The notes: generated by a model not told the origin, from the sequence alone. A stretch of 64,000 bases of DNA from Deltaproteobacteria bacterium (GCA_016235345.1 JACRLG010000023.1:186001-250000), one strand, 5' to 3'; shown: positions 1 through 8,628, numbered from the stretch's first letter. Made by a program: numbers and translations.

Positions 1-684
1 GGCTACGGTTGGCACAGGAGCGTGCATGACGACTGGCAGGGCCTTGGAAGGCTGAAACGGGCGGCCCTTAGCCAAGGCCCGCTTGGCCGGGGTTGGTTCG
101 TCTCGCGCTACGCCAAGGCCATGGCCATGGGGCGCTATGACGAAAAATCACTAAAGAGCCTCATTCATCCCGATCTCAAAAAATTCGTCCCGGCGGATTC
201 CGACTGGTTCTACCGCCAGAATCTGCCCACGGGAAAAGGGGCGGTGCGCTCCTTCCAGCTTGCCGACATAAGGTGCTTCATGGGCGAGCTGGTATTAACC
301 AAGATCGACCGGGCCAGCATGGCCCATAGCCTGGAAGTCAGGGTCCCCTTCCTGGATCACGAGCTTGTGGAATACGCGCTGTCGCTGGACGAATCCCTTG
401 CGTACAGGCCGGAAAGCCCCAAGTTCCTCTTGCGGGAAAACATAAAAGACGCCCTTCCCAGGGCCATAATGAACCGCAAAAAGCAGGGCTTCGTGGGGCC
501 GGACTCCTACTACGCGGATATTTCCTTCTACCGCGAGGGCCTGAGCGAGGCTCTGTCGGTTCGGGACGGAATAATCAGGCAGCAGGCCGTGGACGACCTT
601 TTGTTTCAGGGTGACCACTGGCGGCTGTGGAAGGCGCTGGTCTTCGAGAACTGGTACAGGCGCTGGAGAGGCAATGATGGTTGA
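1..684 (+). CDS. asnB: Asparagine synthetase (glutamine-hydrolysing), C-terminal part; 5' end outside window
   Basis: The reading frame is open from base 1 and lacks its start, so only the last ~227 residues of the synthetase domain are present. This domain adenylates aspartate and transfers ammonia to it. The block TKIDRASMAHSLEVRVPFLD (codons starting near base 298) is the hallmark of the AsnB synthetase domain. It is followed by KFLLRE and RKKQGF, also typical. The first visible residues GYGWHR match the usual position just after the ATP-binding SGGxDS/GGDELF region. The 3' end overlaps the next gene by 11 nt, so the two are co-transcribed. AsnB paralogs next to glycosyltransferases commonly belong to exopolysaccharide or surface-glycan clusters, so a cell-envelope role is possible, but the rest of the cluster is not visible. 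Confidence 0.93.
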   Translation, partial: GYGWHRSVHDDWQGLGRLKRAALSQGPLGRGWFVSRYAKAMAMGRYDEKSLKSLIHPDLKKFVPADSDWFYRQNLPTGKGAVRSFQLADIRCFMGELVLTKIDRASMAHSLEVRVPFLDHELVEYALSLDESLAYRPESPKFLLRENIKDALPRAIMNRKKQGFVGPDSYYADISFYREGLSEALSVRDGIIRQQAVDDLLFQGDHWRLWKALVFENWYRRWRGNDG

Positions 685-1981
685 CACCGGATTCGTTTTC
701 GTCGTGTGCGGGGCGAAGCATCACGTCGAAACCCTAAACGTGGCCCTGCGGCACCTTGCGCGCTTTTCCAAAAGCCCGGTTACGGTGGTGACCGATCTTG
801 GGCGCAACGAGGGGGAAATCCGCCACGATAGCATCATCAACATCGAAACGCCGGAATCCTTCAACAACCATCAGGCGGCCATCCACCTCAAAACCAGCCT
901 TCACCGGATCATGACCGGCCCCGGCCCATACTGCTACCTCGATTCCGACGTACTTGCGGTCAGGCCGGGCGTTGACGCCATATTCGGCATGAAAAGGGAC
1001 ATCGTCACCTTCGGCTCGGACCACTGTCCCCTGGCCGAGTTCTCCCCCCACGCCGTGGCCTGCACCTGCGCGGCCCCGTTATCACGGGCCTTTTTCGGAA
1101 AGGGCATGACCGAAGAGGAATTCAACGACCTGGAGCAAAGGAGAAGGCTCCACCACGAGCTTCTGGAAAAGCTCTCGGCCCATGTGAAAAACGACCCGGC
1201 CCTGTTGAAGAAAAAGGAGCTTCTGGACGTTCTCACCACCATCTACAACATGAACATGGCCCATCCCCTGTGGAACCGGCTTCCGGGCTTCCTGGCCGCG
1301 CGTCTGAAGGCCCTTTCGTGGTGGGCCTTTCTGATCCTTGTCATACGCGGGCGCTACAGGTGGGACAATAACAGCCGCAGGTGGTTCGACAGCAAAGGCA
1401 ACCTCATCATAGACGCCGACGCCTACGACGCCTTTTTGCTGGAAGTGGCCGAAAAGTGCGGCTTTTTCTGGGACCAGCGGCACGGAACCTGGGTGGATAA
1501 AGACGGCGAGCCGGTCTACTTCCCGATTCCGGGCCGGGGCGGAAACCCCCGCTGCGTTCACCTTCAGCAGGCCATACTGGATCGCTTCGACATACCCATA
1601 CCGGACGGGGACTGGGTGCACTTTAACGGCGGGGTCTTTCTTTTCGGGCCGGACTCGAAAGACTTCATGGACGACTGGAACGAGTGGTGCCTGGGCATAT
1701 TCAACGAGCCCTACTGGCGCACCCGGGACCAGGGGATTCTTGCGGCGCTCACCTGGAAATTCGGGCTTGAGGAGGCTCCGAGGCTGCCGCCGGAATACAA
1801 CTTCATCGCCGACTACCACAAAAAGGGCGTGATCCATCACGGCGGCCTTCGTTTCAGCGCCCCGCCCCATCCCGGAGTCATCGAGCCCATGCTCATCCAC
1901 ATCTACCACAACTTCGGGAAAAAGGACTGGGACGTGTGGCAGGCGGTGGAAAAGGCGCTGGAAGTGGAGCCGGGCTGTTGA
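674..1981 (+). CDS. Putative nucleotide-sugar glycosyltransferase (GT-A-like)
   Basis: A 435-residue protein whose ATG lies inside the end of the asparagine synthetase gene, preceded by GGAGAGG; a second ATG follows at 677. Residues 4-14 form a beta strand typical of GT-A folds. YLDSD (residues 88-92) is a DxD-type metal/nucleotide-sugar motif. VHFNGGVFLF (~315-324), RDQG (~351-354) and HIYHNFG (~409-415) resemble the acceptor and C-terminal motifs of GT8-like enzymes. Residues ~140-290 look like an insertion. They contain a hydrophobic helix (~214-224) and two similar units, W-D-x4-R-W-F-D-S-K-G at 230-241 and W-D-x4-T-W-V-D-K-D-G at 266-278. The donor sugar and acceptor cannot be told from sequence. 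Role inferred: surface-glycan synthesis with the upstream AsnB-like enzyme. Confidence 0.7.
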   Translation: MMVDTGFVFVVCGAKHHVETLNVALRHLARFSKSPVTVVTDLGRNEGEIRHDSIINIETPESFNNHQAAIHLKTSLHRIMTGPGPYCYLDSDVLAVRPGVDAIFGMKRDIVTFGSDHCPLAEFSPHAVACTCAAPLSRAFFGKGMTEEEFNDLEQRRRLHHELLEKLSAHVKNDPALLKKKELLDVLTTIYNMNMAHPLWNRLPGFLAARLKALSWWAFLILVIRGRYRWDNNSRRWFDSKGNLIIDADAYDAFLLEVAEKCGFFWDQRHGTWVDKDGEPVYFPIPGRGGNPRCVHLQQAILDRFDIPIPDGDWVHFNGGVFLFGPDSKDFMDDWNEWCLGIFNEPYWRTRDQGILAALTWKFGLEEAPRLPPEYNFIADYHKKGVIHHGGLRFSAPPHPGVIEPMLIHIYHNFGKKDWDVWQAVEKALEVEPGC

Positions 1982-2106
1982 AAGCGGGGCGGAGCGCCCG
2001 CGCTCCCGGGAAAAAACCACCCTGCAGTAAACACGTCAGAGTCATATGAAGTTTTTTTGAAGGAAGGGGTGTGGGGGCTGGGGCATAAGAGATGTCCTTG
2101 CCTCGT

Positions 2107-2185
2107 CGTCACCCCGGCGAAGGCCGGGGTCCAGAAAAATGCTGCAAAAGGCAAAAACTGGATTCCGGCCTTCGCCGGAATGACG
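2107..2185. repeat. REP-like interspersed palindrome
   Basis: The arms are CGTCACCCCGGCGAAGGCCG... and ...CGGCCTTCGCCGGAATGACG. They are inverted repeats of about 28 bp with four mismatches around a ~23-bp A-rich spacer. Palindromes built on CCGGCGAAGGCCGG with a TCCAG flank are widespread intergenic repeats in many proteobacterial genomes. Only one copy is visible here. Confidence 0.75.
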
Positions 2186-2260
2186 GAGGCTGCTGCTTTC
2201 CCATCCCCCGCAATCCTTTCCATTTCAAATGCGCCCGCCCTGATTCCTTTTTTCCCGCGC

Positions 2261-2289
2261 TTGACTTTTTTTACGACATGAAGTCATAT
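2261..2289 (+). promoter_or_regulatory. Candidate sigma-70 promoter for the aspartate carbamoyltransferase gene
   Basis: TTGACT at 2261-2266, a 17-bp spacer and TCATAT at 2284-2289. It is the best match in the intergenic region and gives a leader of roughly 130 nt. Not tested against a scoring model. Confidence 0.5.
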
Positions 2290-2425
2290 TGGACAGTTTC
2301 AGGGCGGGCCAGACGCCCAGGGGATGAACAACCGGAACAAGCCCCGCGTTAAAGGCTCTCCCCGCCCTCCGCGACACCCCGCCCGGCATCTTTTCATTTT
2401 CCCACTCCAGAAGCAGGGAGGTTCC

Positions 2426-3502
2426 ATGACAACGCCTTACGACTTCGACCATCTCACCACCCTGCCCATAAAGGAGAAATGCGCCGAGCTTTCCAAGAAC
2501 GGCAAGGCCTTCCACGTGCTTTTCGCCGAGCAGTTCGACCGGGACACCCTGGAGCTTCTGTGCTCGGTGGCCACCAAGCTAAGGAAGATCGCCAAGAACA
2601 GGGAAGGCATGGACTTTCTGCGAAGCCTTCTTTCCCACAAGTCCGCCATGATGTACTTCACCCAGCCGTCCACCCGAACCTTTCTTTCCTTTATAAGGGC
2701 CTGCCAGTACCTTGGCATGGACTACGCCGAAGTGCGCGACCCCCGCATATCCTCGGCCTACAAGGGCGAAAGCGACATAGACGGCGTGAGGACCTTTTCC
2801 AACTACTTCGACATAATCATAATGCGCCACCCCGGCGCAGGTTTCGCCGAACGAACCGCCTACACCATGAACTCCACCAAGATGGCCATTCCGGTGATCT
2901 CGGCGGGGGCTGGCCCGGACGAACACCCCACCCAGGCCCTTCTGGACGCCTACACCTTAAAGCGCAGCTTCGAGAACCGCAAGAACGGCCTGGCCGGGCT
3001 CCACATAGCCTTCATGGGCGACGTGGCCCGTGGCCGCACGGTGCGCAGCCTGGCGAAGCTCCTCACCCTTTACCCGGACGTGCGCATGACCTTCGTGGCA
3101 CCCGGCGAGCTTCGCATCAAAAAGGACCTTGCCGAGTGGCTGGACCGCAAGGGCGTCAACTACACCGAGACCGACGACGTGAGGCAGGTGATAAAAGACA
3201 TTGACGCCATGTACGTCACCCGCGTCCAGGACGAGTACGACGAGGGTAAAAGCTCGCTGGAGATCGACTACACCCCCTTTCACATGACCATGGAGCTTCT
3301 GGAGCTCATGAAGCCCGAATCCGTCATAATGCATCCGCTTCCAAGAAGGGCGGAGCTGGACCCTGCCATAGACTCCGACCCCCGCGCAAGGTACTGGGAC
3401 CAGGAGCGCAACGGCATGTGGATAAGGGCGGCGCTGGTGGCCTACGTGTTCAGCGTTGAAAGCCGGATTCTGGACTATTACGGAAGGCACTACACCTATT
3501 GA
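2426..3502 (+). CDS. pyrB: Aspartate carbamoyltransferase, catalytic chain
   Basis: Condenses carbamoyl phosphate with aspartate to carbamoyl-aspartate, the first committed step of pyrimidine synthesis. The 358-residue product has the carbamoyl-phosphate motif STRT (82-85), a loop lysine (K113 in AYKGES), HPTQ (167-170), GDVARGRTV (~198-206) and the HPLPR signature (303-307). It is ~45 residues longer than the ~310 usual for this family, with the extra length mainly at the N terminus. I chose the ATG at 2426, after GGGAGG, although the frame is open upstream to 2324. No regulatory chain (PyrI) or other pyrimidine gene is adjacent. Ornithine carbamoyltransferase is the main alternative, but the aspartate-type spacing of HPTQ and HPLPR and the GDxxxGRTV motif favour ATCase. 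Confidence 0.85.
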   Translation: MTTPYDFDHLTTLPIKEKCAELSKNGKAFHVLFAEQFDRDTLELLCSVATKLRKIAKNREGMDFLRSLLSHKSAMMYFTQPSTRTFLSFIRACQYLGMDYAEVRDPRISSAYKGESDIDGVRTFSNYFDIIIMRHPGAGFAERTAYTMNSTKMAIPVISAGAGPDEHPTQALLDAYTLKRSFENRKNGLAGLHIAFMGDVARGRTVRSLAKLLTLYPDVRMTFVAPGELRIKKDLAEWLDRKGVNYTETDDVRQVIKDIDAMYVTRVQDEYDEGKSSLEIDYTPFHMTMELLELMKPESVIMHPLPRRAELDPAIDSDPRARYWDQERNGMWIRAALVAYVFSVESRILDYYGRHYTY

Positions 3503-3510
3503 CCGGGCAG

Positions 3511-3532
3511 GGCCGCCTTACCCGGCCTTTTT
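3511..3532 (+). terminator. Weak intrinsic terminator after pyrB
   Basis: A short GGCCG/CGGCC stem (3511-3515 and 3523-3527) is followed by five T. The stem is short, so this is tentative. Confidence 0.4.
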
Positions 3533-3543
3533 AGGCGGGCGGG

Positions 3544-3574
3544 TTGACAAAACCCGAAGAAGACTTATTGATAT
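3544..3574 (+). promoter_or_regulatory. Candidate promoter for serA
   Basis: A consensus TTGACA at 3544-3549. The -10 is ambiguous: ATTGAT (17-bp spacing) or TGATAT (19-bp spacing, 3569-3574). The leader to the serA start is ~90 nt. Confidence 0.45.
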
Positions 3575-3664
3575 GCTTTTTAAAGGGCGATTTTTTCCGT
3601 CGCGCCTTTCGATTCGGCGAAAACGGCGTTTTTTTTAGGATTACAACACCAACGGGAGCAGGTC

Positions 3665-5248
3665 ATGAAGGTACTGGTAAGCGACAAACTGGAAGAAGTG
3701 GGAGTTAAAATTCTCGCCGCAGCCCCTGGGGTTACGGTTGACGTAAAGACGGGGCTTACTCCCGAGCAGTTGAAGGAAATAATCGGCCAGTACGACGGCC
3801 TGGTCATAAGAAGCGCCACCAAGGTCACCGCCGAGATCATCGAGGCTGCCAAAAACCTCAAGGTCGTGGGCAGGGCAGGAATCGGCCTGGATAACGTGGA
3901 CATCCCGGCGGCCACCAAGCGCGGCGTCATCGTCATGAACACCCCCGGCGGAAACGTGGTGACCACCGCCGAGCACGCCATCTCCATGATGCTTTCCCTC
4001 ACCCGCAACATCCCGCGCGGAACCGCCACCATGAAGGCCGGACTTTGGGAGAAGAAGTCCCTGAACGGACGGGAAATCTTCAACAAGGTGCTGGGCGTCA
4101 TCGGCTACGGCAACATCGGAAAAATCGTGGCGGACCGGGCCAAGGGCCTTAGGATGCAGGTCATTGTCTACGACCCCTTCTTCCCGGCGGATCTCATTTC
4201 CAAGGCCGGTTTCGAGCCGGTGAGCCTGGACGAGCTTTACTCCCGCGCCGACTACATCACGGTCCACGTCCCGAAGTTGAAGGACACCTTAAACCTTCTC
4301 AACGCCGACGCTTTCGCCAAGATGAAAAAGGGCGTTATGGTCATCAACTGTGCTCGCGGTGGAATAGTGAACGAGGCCGACCTTTTCGAGGCCATGAAAA
4401 GCGGCAAGGTGGCAGGGGCCGCCCTGGACGTTTTCGAGAAGGAGCCGACGCCCGCCGACAACCCGCTCCTGGCCATGGACAACTTCATCTGCACCCCGCA
4501 CCTGGGAGCCTCCACCTTCGAGGCCCAGACCAACGTGGCTGTGGCGGTTGCCGAGCAGATCGCGGCCTACCTCACCTGCGGCACCGTCATCAACGCAGTG
4601 AATACACCCTCGGTTTCCGGCGACCTTCTTGTCCAGCTCGGCCCCCTCCTGAAGCTGGGCGACGCCATGGGCTCACTCCAGGCCCAGCTGTCCGAAGGCC
4701 CCATAACCGACGTGTCGCTTGAATTTGCGGGCGACTTCGCGGGACTCAATCTGGCCCCCATCAGCACAGCGGTCTTAAAGGGCCTGCTAACCCCGGTCCT
4801 CAAGGACGACGTCAACTTCGTGAACGCCGGGATCATGGCCAAGGAGCGGGGAATCACGGTTTCCGAAAGCACCCTGCCCGAAGCCCAGGACTTCATCCAG
4901 CTTGTGACCTTGAAGGTCACAGGCGGCGGCAAGACCCACGTGGTGGCCGGAACCATCTTCGGCAAGGCCGAGCCCAGGATCGTGGCCATCGACACCTTCC
5001 GCATGGAAATGGCCCCCACCGGGCACATCCTCCTGATCCAGAACGAGGACAAGCCGGGCGCAATCGGTTCCATAGGCGCGACCCTGGGAGCCGAGGGCCT
5101 CAACATAGAAAAGATGCAGGTTGGCCAGGACAAGGGCGGAGCCCGCAATTTCATCATGCTGGCCACCAGCACCGCCATTTCGGACGGAATCGTGGCCAAG
5201 CTCCGCGCGTTGCCCTTGGTTAAATCAGTGCAGCCCGTTGAACTGTGA
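3665..5248 (+). CDS. serA: D-3-phosphoglycerate dehydrogenase
   Basis: Oxidises 3-phosphoglycerate to 3-phosphohydroxypyruvate with NAD+, the entry to serine synthesis. The 527 residues match the long type-1 enzyme: substrate and nucleotide domains at 1-315, an intervening (ASB) domain ~315-450 and a C-terminal ACT domain ~452-527. The Rossmann motif GYGNIG is at 147-152. The catalytic Arg is R231 (in NCARGG), the Glu is in VFEKEP (~258-260) and the His is H279 in CTPHLG. GGGAGCAGGTC before the ATG supplies a ribosome-binding site. The ACT domain normally gives serine feedback inhibition. The gene stands alone, and a palindromic element begins 1 nt after its stop codon. Confidence 0.96.
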   Translation: MKVLVSDKLEEVGVKILAAAPGVTVDVKTGLTPEQLKEIIGQYDGLVIRSATKVTAEIIEAAKNLKVVGRAGIGLDNVDIPAATKRGVIVMNTPGGNVVTTAEHAISMMLSLTRNIPRGTATMKAGLWEKKSLNGREIFNKVLGVIGYGNIGKIVADRAKGLRMQVIVYDPFFPADLISKAGFEPVSLDELYSRADYITVHVPKLKDTLNLLNADAFAKMKKGVMVINCARGGIVNEADLFEAMKSGKVAGAALDVFEKEPTPADNPLLAMDNFICTPHLGASTFEAQTNVAVAVAEQIAAYLTCGTVINAVNTPSVSGDLLVQLGPLLKLGDAMGSLQAQLSEGPITDVSLEFAGDFAGLNLAPISTAVLKGLLTPVLKDDVNFVNAGIMAKERGITVSESTLPEAQDFIQLVTLKVTGGGKTHVVAGTIFGKAEPRIVAIDTFRMEMAPTGHILLIQNEDKPGAIGSIGATLGAEGLNIEKMQVGQDKGGARNFIMLATSTAISDGIVAKLRALPLVKSVQPVEL

Positions 5249-5249
5249 A

Positions 5250-5373
5250 GGGCCGTCCACAAGCGCGAATAGCTGTGTCAGGCTTCACAGCGCGGGTCGG
5301 TCATGTACGACAAGTACTATTCCTCCCCGCGCTGTTCGCCTTCCTTGCTCTTCATCGCTTGTGATCGGCCCGT
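5250..5373. repeat. Stop-codon-adjacent palindromic element, copy A
   Basis: A 124-bp imperfect palindrome. The terminal arms are GGGCCGTCCACAAGCG and CGCTTGTGATCGGCCC. The centre is ATGTACGACAAGTACTATTC, flanked by GCGCGGGTCGG and CTCCCCGCGC. It is closely related along its whole length to copy C (31169-31289) and to the reverse complement of copy B (18792-18916). It starts 1 nt after the serA stop codon. Confidence 0.85.
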
Positions 5374-5444
5374 AAGCGGCGCATTTTCATAGCTTGCGCA
5401 AAGCCTGCTGGCGATGAAATGAGCGCTTCTGAATCATACGGGAA

Positions 5445-5492
5445 ATGTTGGGTGAACCCGGGCCGTTGGCCCGGAACCACCCAACCTACGCA
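5445..5492. repeat. Short interspersed repeat (GGGTGAACCCGG type), copy 1
   Basis: The segment TTGGGTGAACCCGGGCC, a short spacer and GGCCCGGAACCACCCAACCTACG reappears nearly unchanged at 33397-33441. The arms pair as an inverted repeat. An open frame passes through it into the DUF1844 gene, but the repeat is probably not translated because a better start lies downstream at 5571. Confidence 0.75.
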
Positions 5493-5570
5493 AGGTTTTG
5501 TAAAAACCTCTATAATAAAAACACTGGCCCGGATGATGATGGAAACATAGCTGCAACAGCGGAGGAATAC

Positions 5571-6014
5571 GTGGAAGAGAAAAAAGGCTTCACAGTGGTT
5601 GACAGAAGGTTCGCAGGCGCGGACGATGAGGCGCAGGCTTCCGAAACCGCTTCCGCCGAAAAGGCCGATACTGCGCCTTCCTCCGAAGAACCCGCTCCCA
5701 GGCAGGAAGGGGAGGCAGGATCAGGCGGGCAAGAGCAGAGCCCGAGGGGCGGAAGGCCAAGCATGCCCATGCCTCCCGTGGATTTCGCAACCTTCGTGCT
5801 GTCCATTTCCTCCCACATTCCCGTTTACCTTGGGGAAATGGCAGACCCCTACACCGGCCAGACCGGAACGGACCTGCCCCTGGCCCAGCACCTCATAGAC
5901 ACCCTGGCCATGCTCCAGGAAAAAACCAGGGGCAACCTGGACAGGACCGAGGAAAACCTTCTGAACGGCCTGCTCTACGATTTTCGCGTCCGCTATGTGA
6001 AAGCTGTTCAGTAG
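5571..6014 (+). CDS. DUF1844 family protein
   Basis: A 147-residue protein. I prefer the GTG at 5571 because GGAGG sits 5 nt upstream; the longer frame from 5445 would translate an interspersed repeat. Residues 1-65 are a low-complexity acidic/Ala/Gly region. Residues ~67-147 are the DUF1844 domain, containing VDFATFVLS, a predicted helix with DLPLAQHLIDTLAMLQEKT and a C-terminal ENLLNGLLYDFRVRYV. The family is common in Deltaproteobacteria and has no established function. It is cytosolic, with no signal peptide. It is upstream of the HtrA protease but separated by a strong hairpin. Confidence 0.8.
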   Translation: MEEKKGFTVVDRRFAGADDEAQASETASAEKADTAPSSEEPAPRQEGEAGSGGQEQSPRGGRPSMPMPPVDFATFVLSISSHIPVYLGEMADPYTGQTGTDLPLAQHLIDTLAMLQEKTRGNLDRTEENLLNGLLYDFRVRYVKAVQ

Positions 6015-6025
6015 CAGCACCGCCA

Positions 6026-6056
6026 ACCGGCGGAGGGTGCGAGTCCCTCCGCCGGT
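6026..6056 (+). terminator. GC-rich hairpin after the DUF1844 gene
   Basis: A perfect 12-bp stem, ACCGGCGGAGGG/CCCTCCGCCGGT, with a 7-nt loop. There is no T tract (CATCCCCCCC follows), so it may act as a 3' stabilising hairpin or pause site, not as a classical intrinsic terminator. Confidence 0.55.
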
Positions 6057-6136
6057 CATCCCCCCCAAGCCGCTTTTTCTGGCCGCTTTTCCCGCGCGGC
6101 TGTCCCGACCCACCCGAATCAAAGAGGAATGCATCG

Positions 6137-7597
6137 ATGAAAGTTTTTCAAAGGCGTTTTCCGGTGTTTTGCCTACTGGCCCTCGCTCTTGCCTTTGCCG
6201 CAGGCGCTGTCACCGCAGGCGCGGTCACTCCGGGCCCGGTTTCAACTGGCATGGTTGCCGCAGGGGTTCCCGACCTGCCGTCATTCAGCGGCCTGGCCGA
6301 AAGCGCCGGGAAATCCGTGGTGAACATTTCCATAGAAAAAACCGAGTCCGTGGGCGGCTTTTTGGGCCCTTTCGGCGGCGGGGACGAGTTCCAGGATTTT
6401 TTCGGACGGTTTTTCGGGGATTCCATACCCAGGGAATACAAGCGGCAGGGCTTGGGAACGGGCTTTGTGATCGACAAAGACGGCCACATCGTAACCAACA
6501 GCCACGTGGTTGAAAAGGCCGACCTCATCACCGTGCGCACCAGCGACGGCAAAAAGTACGAGGCCAAGGTCATCGGCAGGGACTCCAAGACCGACATCGC
6601 CCTCATAAAAATCGAAGGCGCAAGCGACCTTCCGGTGCTTCCCCTGGGAGACTCCGACGCCCTTAAAGTCGGCGAGTGGGTGGTGGCCATTGGAAACCCA
6701 TTCGGCCTTGACCACACCGTGACGGCGGGCATAGTCTCAGCCAAGGGCAGGGCCATAGGGGCCGGGCCTTACGACGATTTCATCCAGACAGACGCCTCCA
6801 TCAACCCCGGAAATTCCGGCGGCCCTCTTCTGGACCTTGACGGACGGGCCGTGGGCATCAACACCGCAATGGTGGCCCATGGGCAGGGGATAGGCTTCGC
6901 CATTCCCATAAACCTTGTGAAGCGCATAGTGGCTGACCTCAAGAAAAGCGGCGAAGTGACGCGGGGATGGCTGGGAATCGCGGTCCAGGAACTTTCCGAA
7001 GACGTTGCCGCCTACTACGGCGTGCCTGAAAAAAAGGGCATCCTTGTGGGCTCGGTTGTTGAAGGCGACCCGGCCCATAAGGCGGGCCTCGTTGCGGGCG
7101 ACGTCATCACCGCCTACAACAATAAGCCCCTTGCCGAGCCCCGCGACCTTTCGCGCCTTGTGGCGGAAACCCCCGTGGGCCAGAAGGCCACCCTTTCCGT
7201 GTGGCGCAACGGACGCCTTGAGAAAATCCAGGTGGAAGTGGCCAGGATGGAGGAGGATGAGGCCAAGACTGCGGAAAAGCCCGGCCCCAGGTCCGAATCC
7301 AAGGTGGGGTTGGACGAAAGCATGGGCTGGAGCCTCTCGGACATCACGCCCCAAGTGGCCAAGCGCTACGAGCTTACCGAAACCTCCGGGGTGGTGGTAA
7401 TGGCCGTCAGGCGCGGCGGCAGGGCGGAGAAGGCGGGCCTTAAACCCGGCGACATCATAAAGGAGATCAACCGCGTTCCGGTGAAGGACGCTGCTTCAGC
7501 AAGAAAGGCGGCGTCGGGCGTGAAAAAGGGCGAAACCCTGTCCCTTCTTGTAAACCGGGACGGAGCCCTGGACGTGATAAAGGTTCCCACAGAATAG
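6137..7597 (+). CDS. degP: Periplasmic serine protease, HtrA/DegP (Do) family
   Basis: Degrades and chaperones misfolded envelope proteins. The 486 residues begin with a signal sequence (hydrophobic ~9-24). The trypsin-like domain has H123 (TNSHVV), D153 (SKTDIAL) and S227 (GNSGG), a complete catalytic triad. PDZ1 is at ~277-370 and PDZ2 at ~398-480, separated by a charged linker. RBS: AAAGAGGAATG upstream. The phenylalanine-rich segment near 84-93 (FQDFFGRFF) matches the Q-linker/LA region that Do proteases use for oligomer packing. Two tandem terminators follow. DegP, DegQ and MucD cannot be separated from sequence alone. Confidence 0.94.
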   Translation: MKVFQRRFPVFCLLALALAFAAGAVTAGAVTPGPVSTGMVAAGVPDLPSFSGLAESAGKSVVNISIEKTESVGGFLGPFGGGDEFQDFFGRFFGDSIPREYKRQGLGTGFVIDKDGHIVTNSHVVEKADLITVRTSDGKKYEAKVIGRDSKTDIALIKIEGASDLPVLPLGDSDALKVGEWVVAIGNPFGLDHTVTAGIVSAKGRAIGAGPYDDFIQTDASINPGNSGGPLLDLDGRAVGINTAMVAHGQGIGFAIPINLVKRIVADLKKSGEVTRGWLGIAVQELSEDVAAYYGVPEKKGILVGSVVEGDPAHKAGLVAGDVITAYNNKPLAEPRDLSRLVAETPVGQKATLSVWRNGRLEKIQVEVARMEEDEAKTAEKPGPRSESKVGLDESMGWSLSDITPQVAKRYELTETSGVVVMAVRRGGRAEKAGLKPGDIIKEINRVPVKDAASARKAASGVKKGETLSLLVNRDGALDVIKVPTE

Positions 7598-7600
7598 AGT

Positions 7601-7656
7601 CCCGTAGAAACGGGTTTTTTCAGGGGCTGCCCGAAATCCGGGCGGCCCCTTTTTTC
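7601..7656 (+). terminator. Tandem intrinsic terminators after htrA
   Basis: First: CCCGT-agaa-ACGGG (7601-7614) plus T6. Second: GGGGCTGCCCG/CGGGCGGCCCC (7623-7633 and 7639-7649, one G-T pair) plus T7. Confidence 0.85.
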
Positions 7657-7669
7657 GCCGAGGAAAGCC

Positions 7670-8575
7670 ATGACCGATGAATCCCGCCTTCTTGCCCGCG
7701 CGTCAGCCCCGGCCAAGCTGAATCTTTCCCTTACAATAACCGGGAAAAGGCCCAACGGCTATCACGAGATCGAAAGCCTCATGGTCCCTATTGAGCTGGC
7801 CGACACAATCAGCCTTTACCGGGCCGACCCCGGAAACGGAATTTCCGTGGAATGCGCCTGGCCGGGCGTTCCACAGGATGATTCCAACCTTGTGGTAAAG
7901 GCCGCCCGGCTTTTTTTCGAAAAGGCCGGGGGCGGCATGGATTTATTGATCGGGATCGAAAAAAGCATCCCTCCCGGCGCGGGCCTGGGTGGGGGAAGTT
8001 CCAACGCGGCCACGGTTCTCGTTCTTCTCAATAGCCTTTCGGGGGCTCCCTTCGATGAAGCGGCCCTTTGCGGCATGGCTGCCCGGCTCGGATCCGACGT
8101 GCCCTTTTTCATATCCAAAAGGCCCTCCGTGGCCACGGGCCTTGGCGAAATACTTGCGCCCGTGCAGGAAATTTTCCCGTATTACGTGGTCCTGGCGTAT
8201 CCGGGTTTCGGGCTTGCCACGAAAGAGGTATATGGACGATTCAATTTCACGTTGACAAGACCTGTAAAAATTCATAGGTTGCGGATTTTGAAGGATGGGG
8301 CAAAAGGCGCATTATGCGTGGAGACAGGCCCCGAACATCTGAAAGGGCTTCTGTACAACGATCTTGAAGCCCCGGCCCTGGCCATCCGACCGGAAATTTC
8401 GGCGGTGAAAAGGGCGGTAATGGATGCGGGCGCGGCAGGCTCGCTTATGACCGGTTCGGGCAGCGCGGTGTTCGGGCTTTTCACCGACCCTGAAAAAGCC
8501 CGTGCGGCCCGTGATTTTATCGGCAGCAACCACGAAAAGTGGATGGTTTTTCTTACGCGCATAACGGGCGGCTGA
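7670..8575 (+). CDS. ispE: 4-diphosphocytidyl-2-C-methyl-D-erythritol kinase
   Basis: Phosphorylates CDP-methylerythritol in the non-mevalonate isoprenoid pathway. It is a 301-residue GHMP-kinase fold. The N-terminal block ASAPAKLNLSL with RPNGYHEI is characteristic of IspE. The ATP loop PPGAGLGGGSSNAA is at ~104-117, with GSDVPFF (~143-149) and the C-terminal GHMP motif TGSGSAVFGLF (~261-271). GAGGAAAG precedes the ATG. It is first in a housekeeping run (tRNA-Gln, prs, rplY, pth) whose order is widely conserved in proteobacteria. Confidence 0.95.
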   Translation: MTDESRLLARASAPAKLNLSLTITGKRPNGYHEIESLMVPIELADTISLYRADPGNGISVECAWPGVPQDDSNLVVKAARLFFEKAGGGMDLLIGIEKSIPPGAGLGGGSSNAATVLVLLNSLSGAPFDEAALCGMAARLGSDVPFFISKRPSVATGLGEILAPVQEIFPYYVVLAYPGFGLATKEVYGRFNFTLTRPVKIHRLRILKDGAKGALCVETGPEHLKGLLYNDLEAPALAIRPEISAVKRAVMDAGAAGSLMTGSGSAVFGLFTDPEKARAARDFIGSNHEKWMVFLTRITGG

Positions 8576-8628
8576 CATCGGCTCCAAAAGGGCCTTAAAA
8601 AACGGCCCGGACTTGTGCGGTTCCTTTT

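Larger units (their letters stand above)
1982..2425. other. Intergenic region with repeats and the promoter of the carbamoyltransferase gene
   Basis: This 444-bp gap holds a poly-T/G-rich motif near 2044-2078 that resembles 62036-62068, a REP-like palindrome (2107-2185) and a plausible sigma-70 promoter (2261-2289). Small ORFs here overlap the palindrome and look non-coding. Confidence 0.6.

Noticed and set aside
1082-2020. 312-residue minus-strand ORF opposite the glycosyltransferase
   Set aside because: Antisense shadow; the plus-strand gene has clear GT motifs and a coupled start.
2426-3502. Ornithine carbamoyltransferase
   Set aside because: Both families share STRT and HPLPR-like motifs, but GDxxxGRTV and the AxxDEHPTQ context fit aspartate carbamoyltransferase better.
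5445-5570. N-terminal extension of the DUF1844 protein from the ATG at 5445
   Set aside because: It would translate an interspersed repeat; the GTG at 5571 has a consensus GGAGG site.
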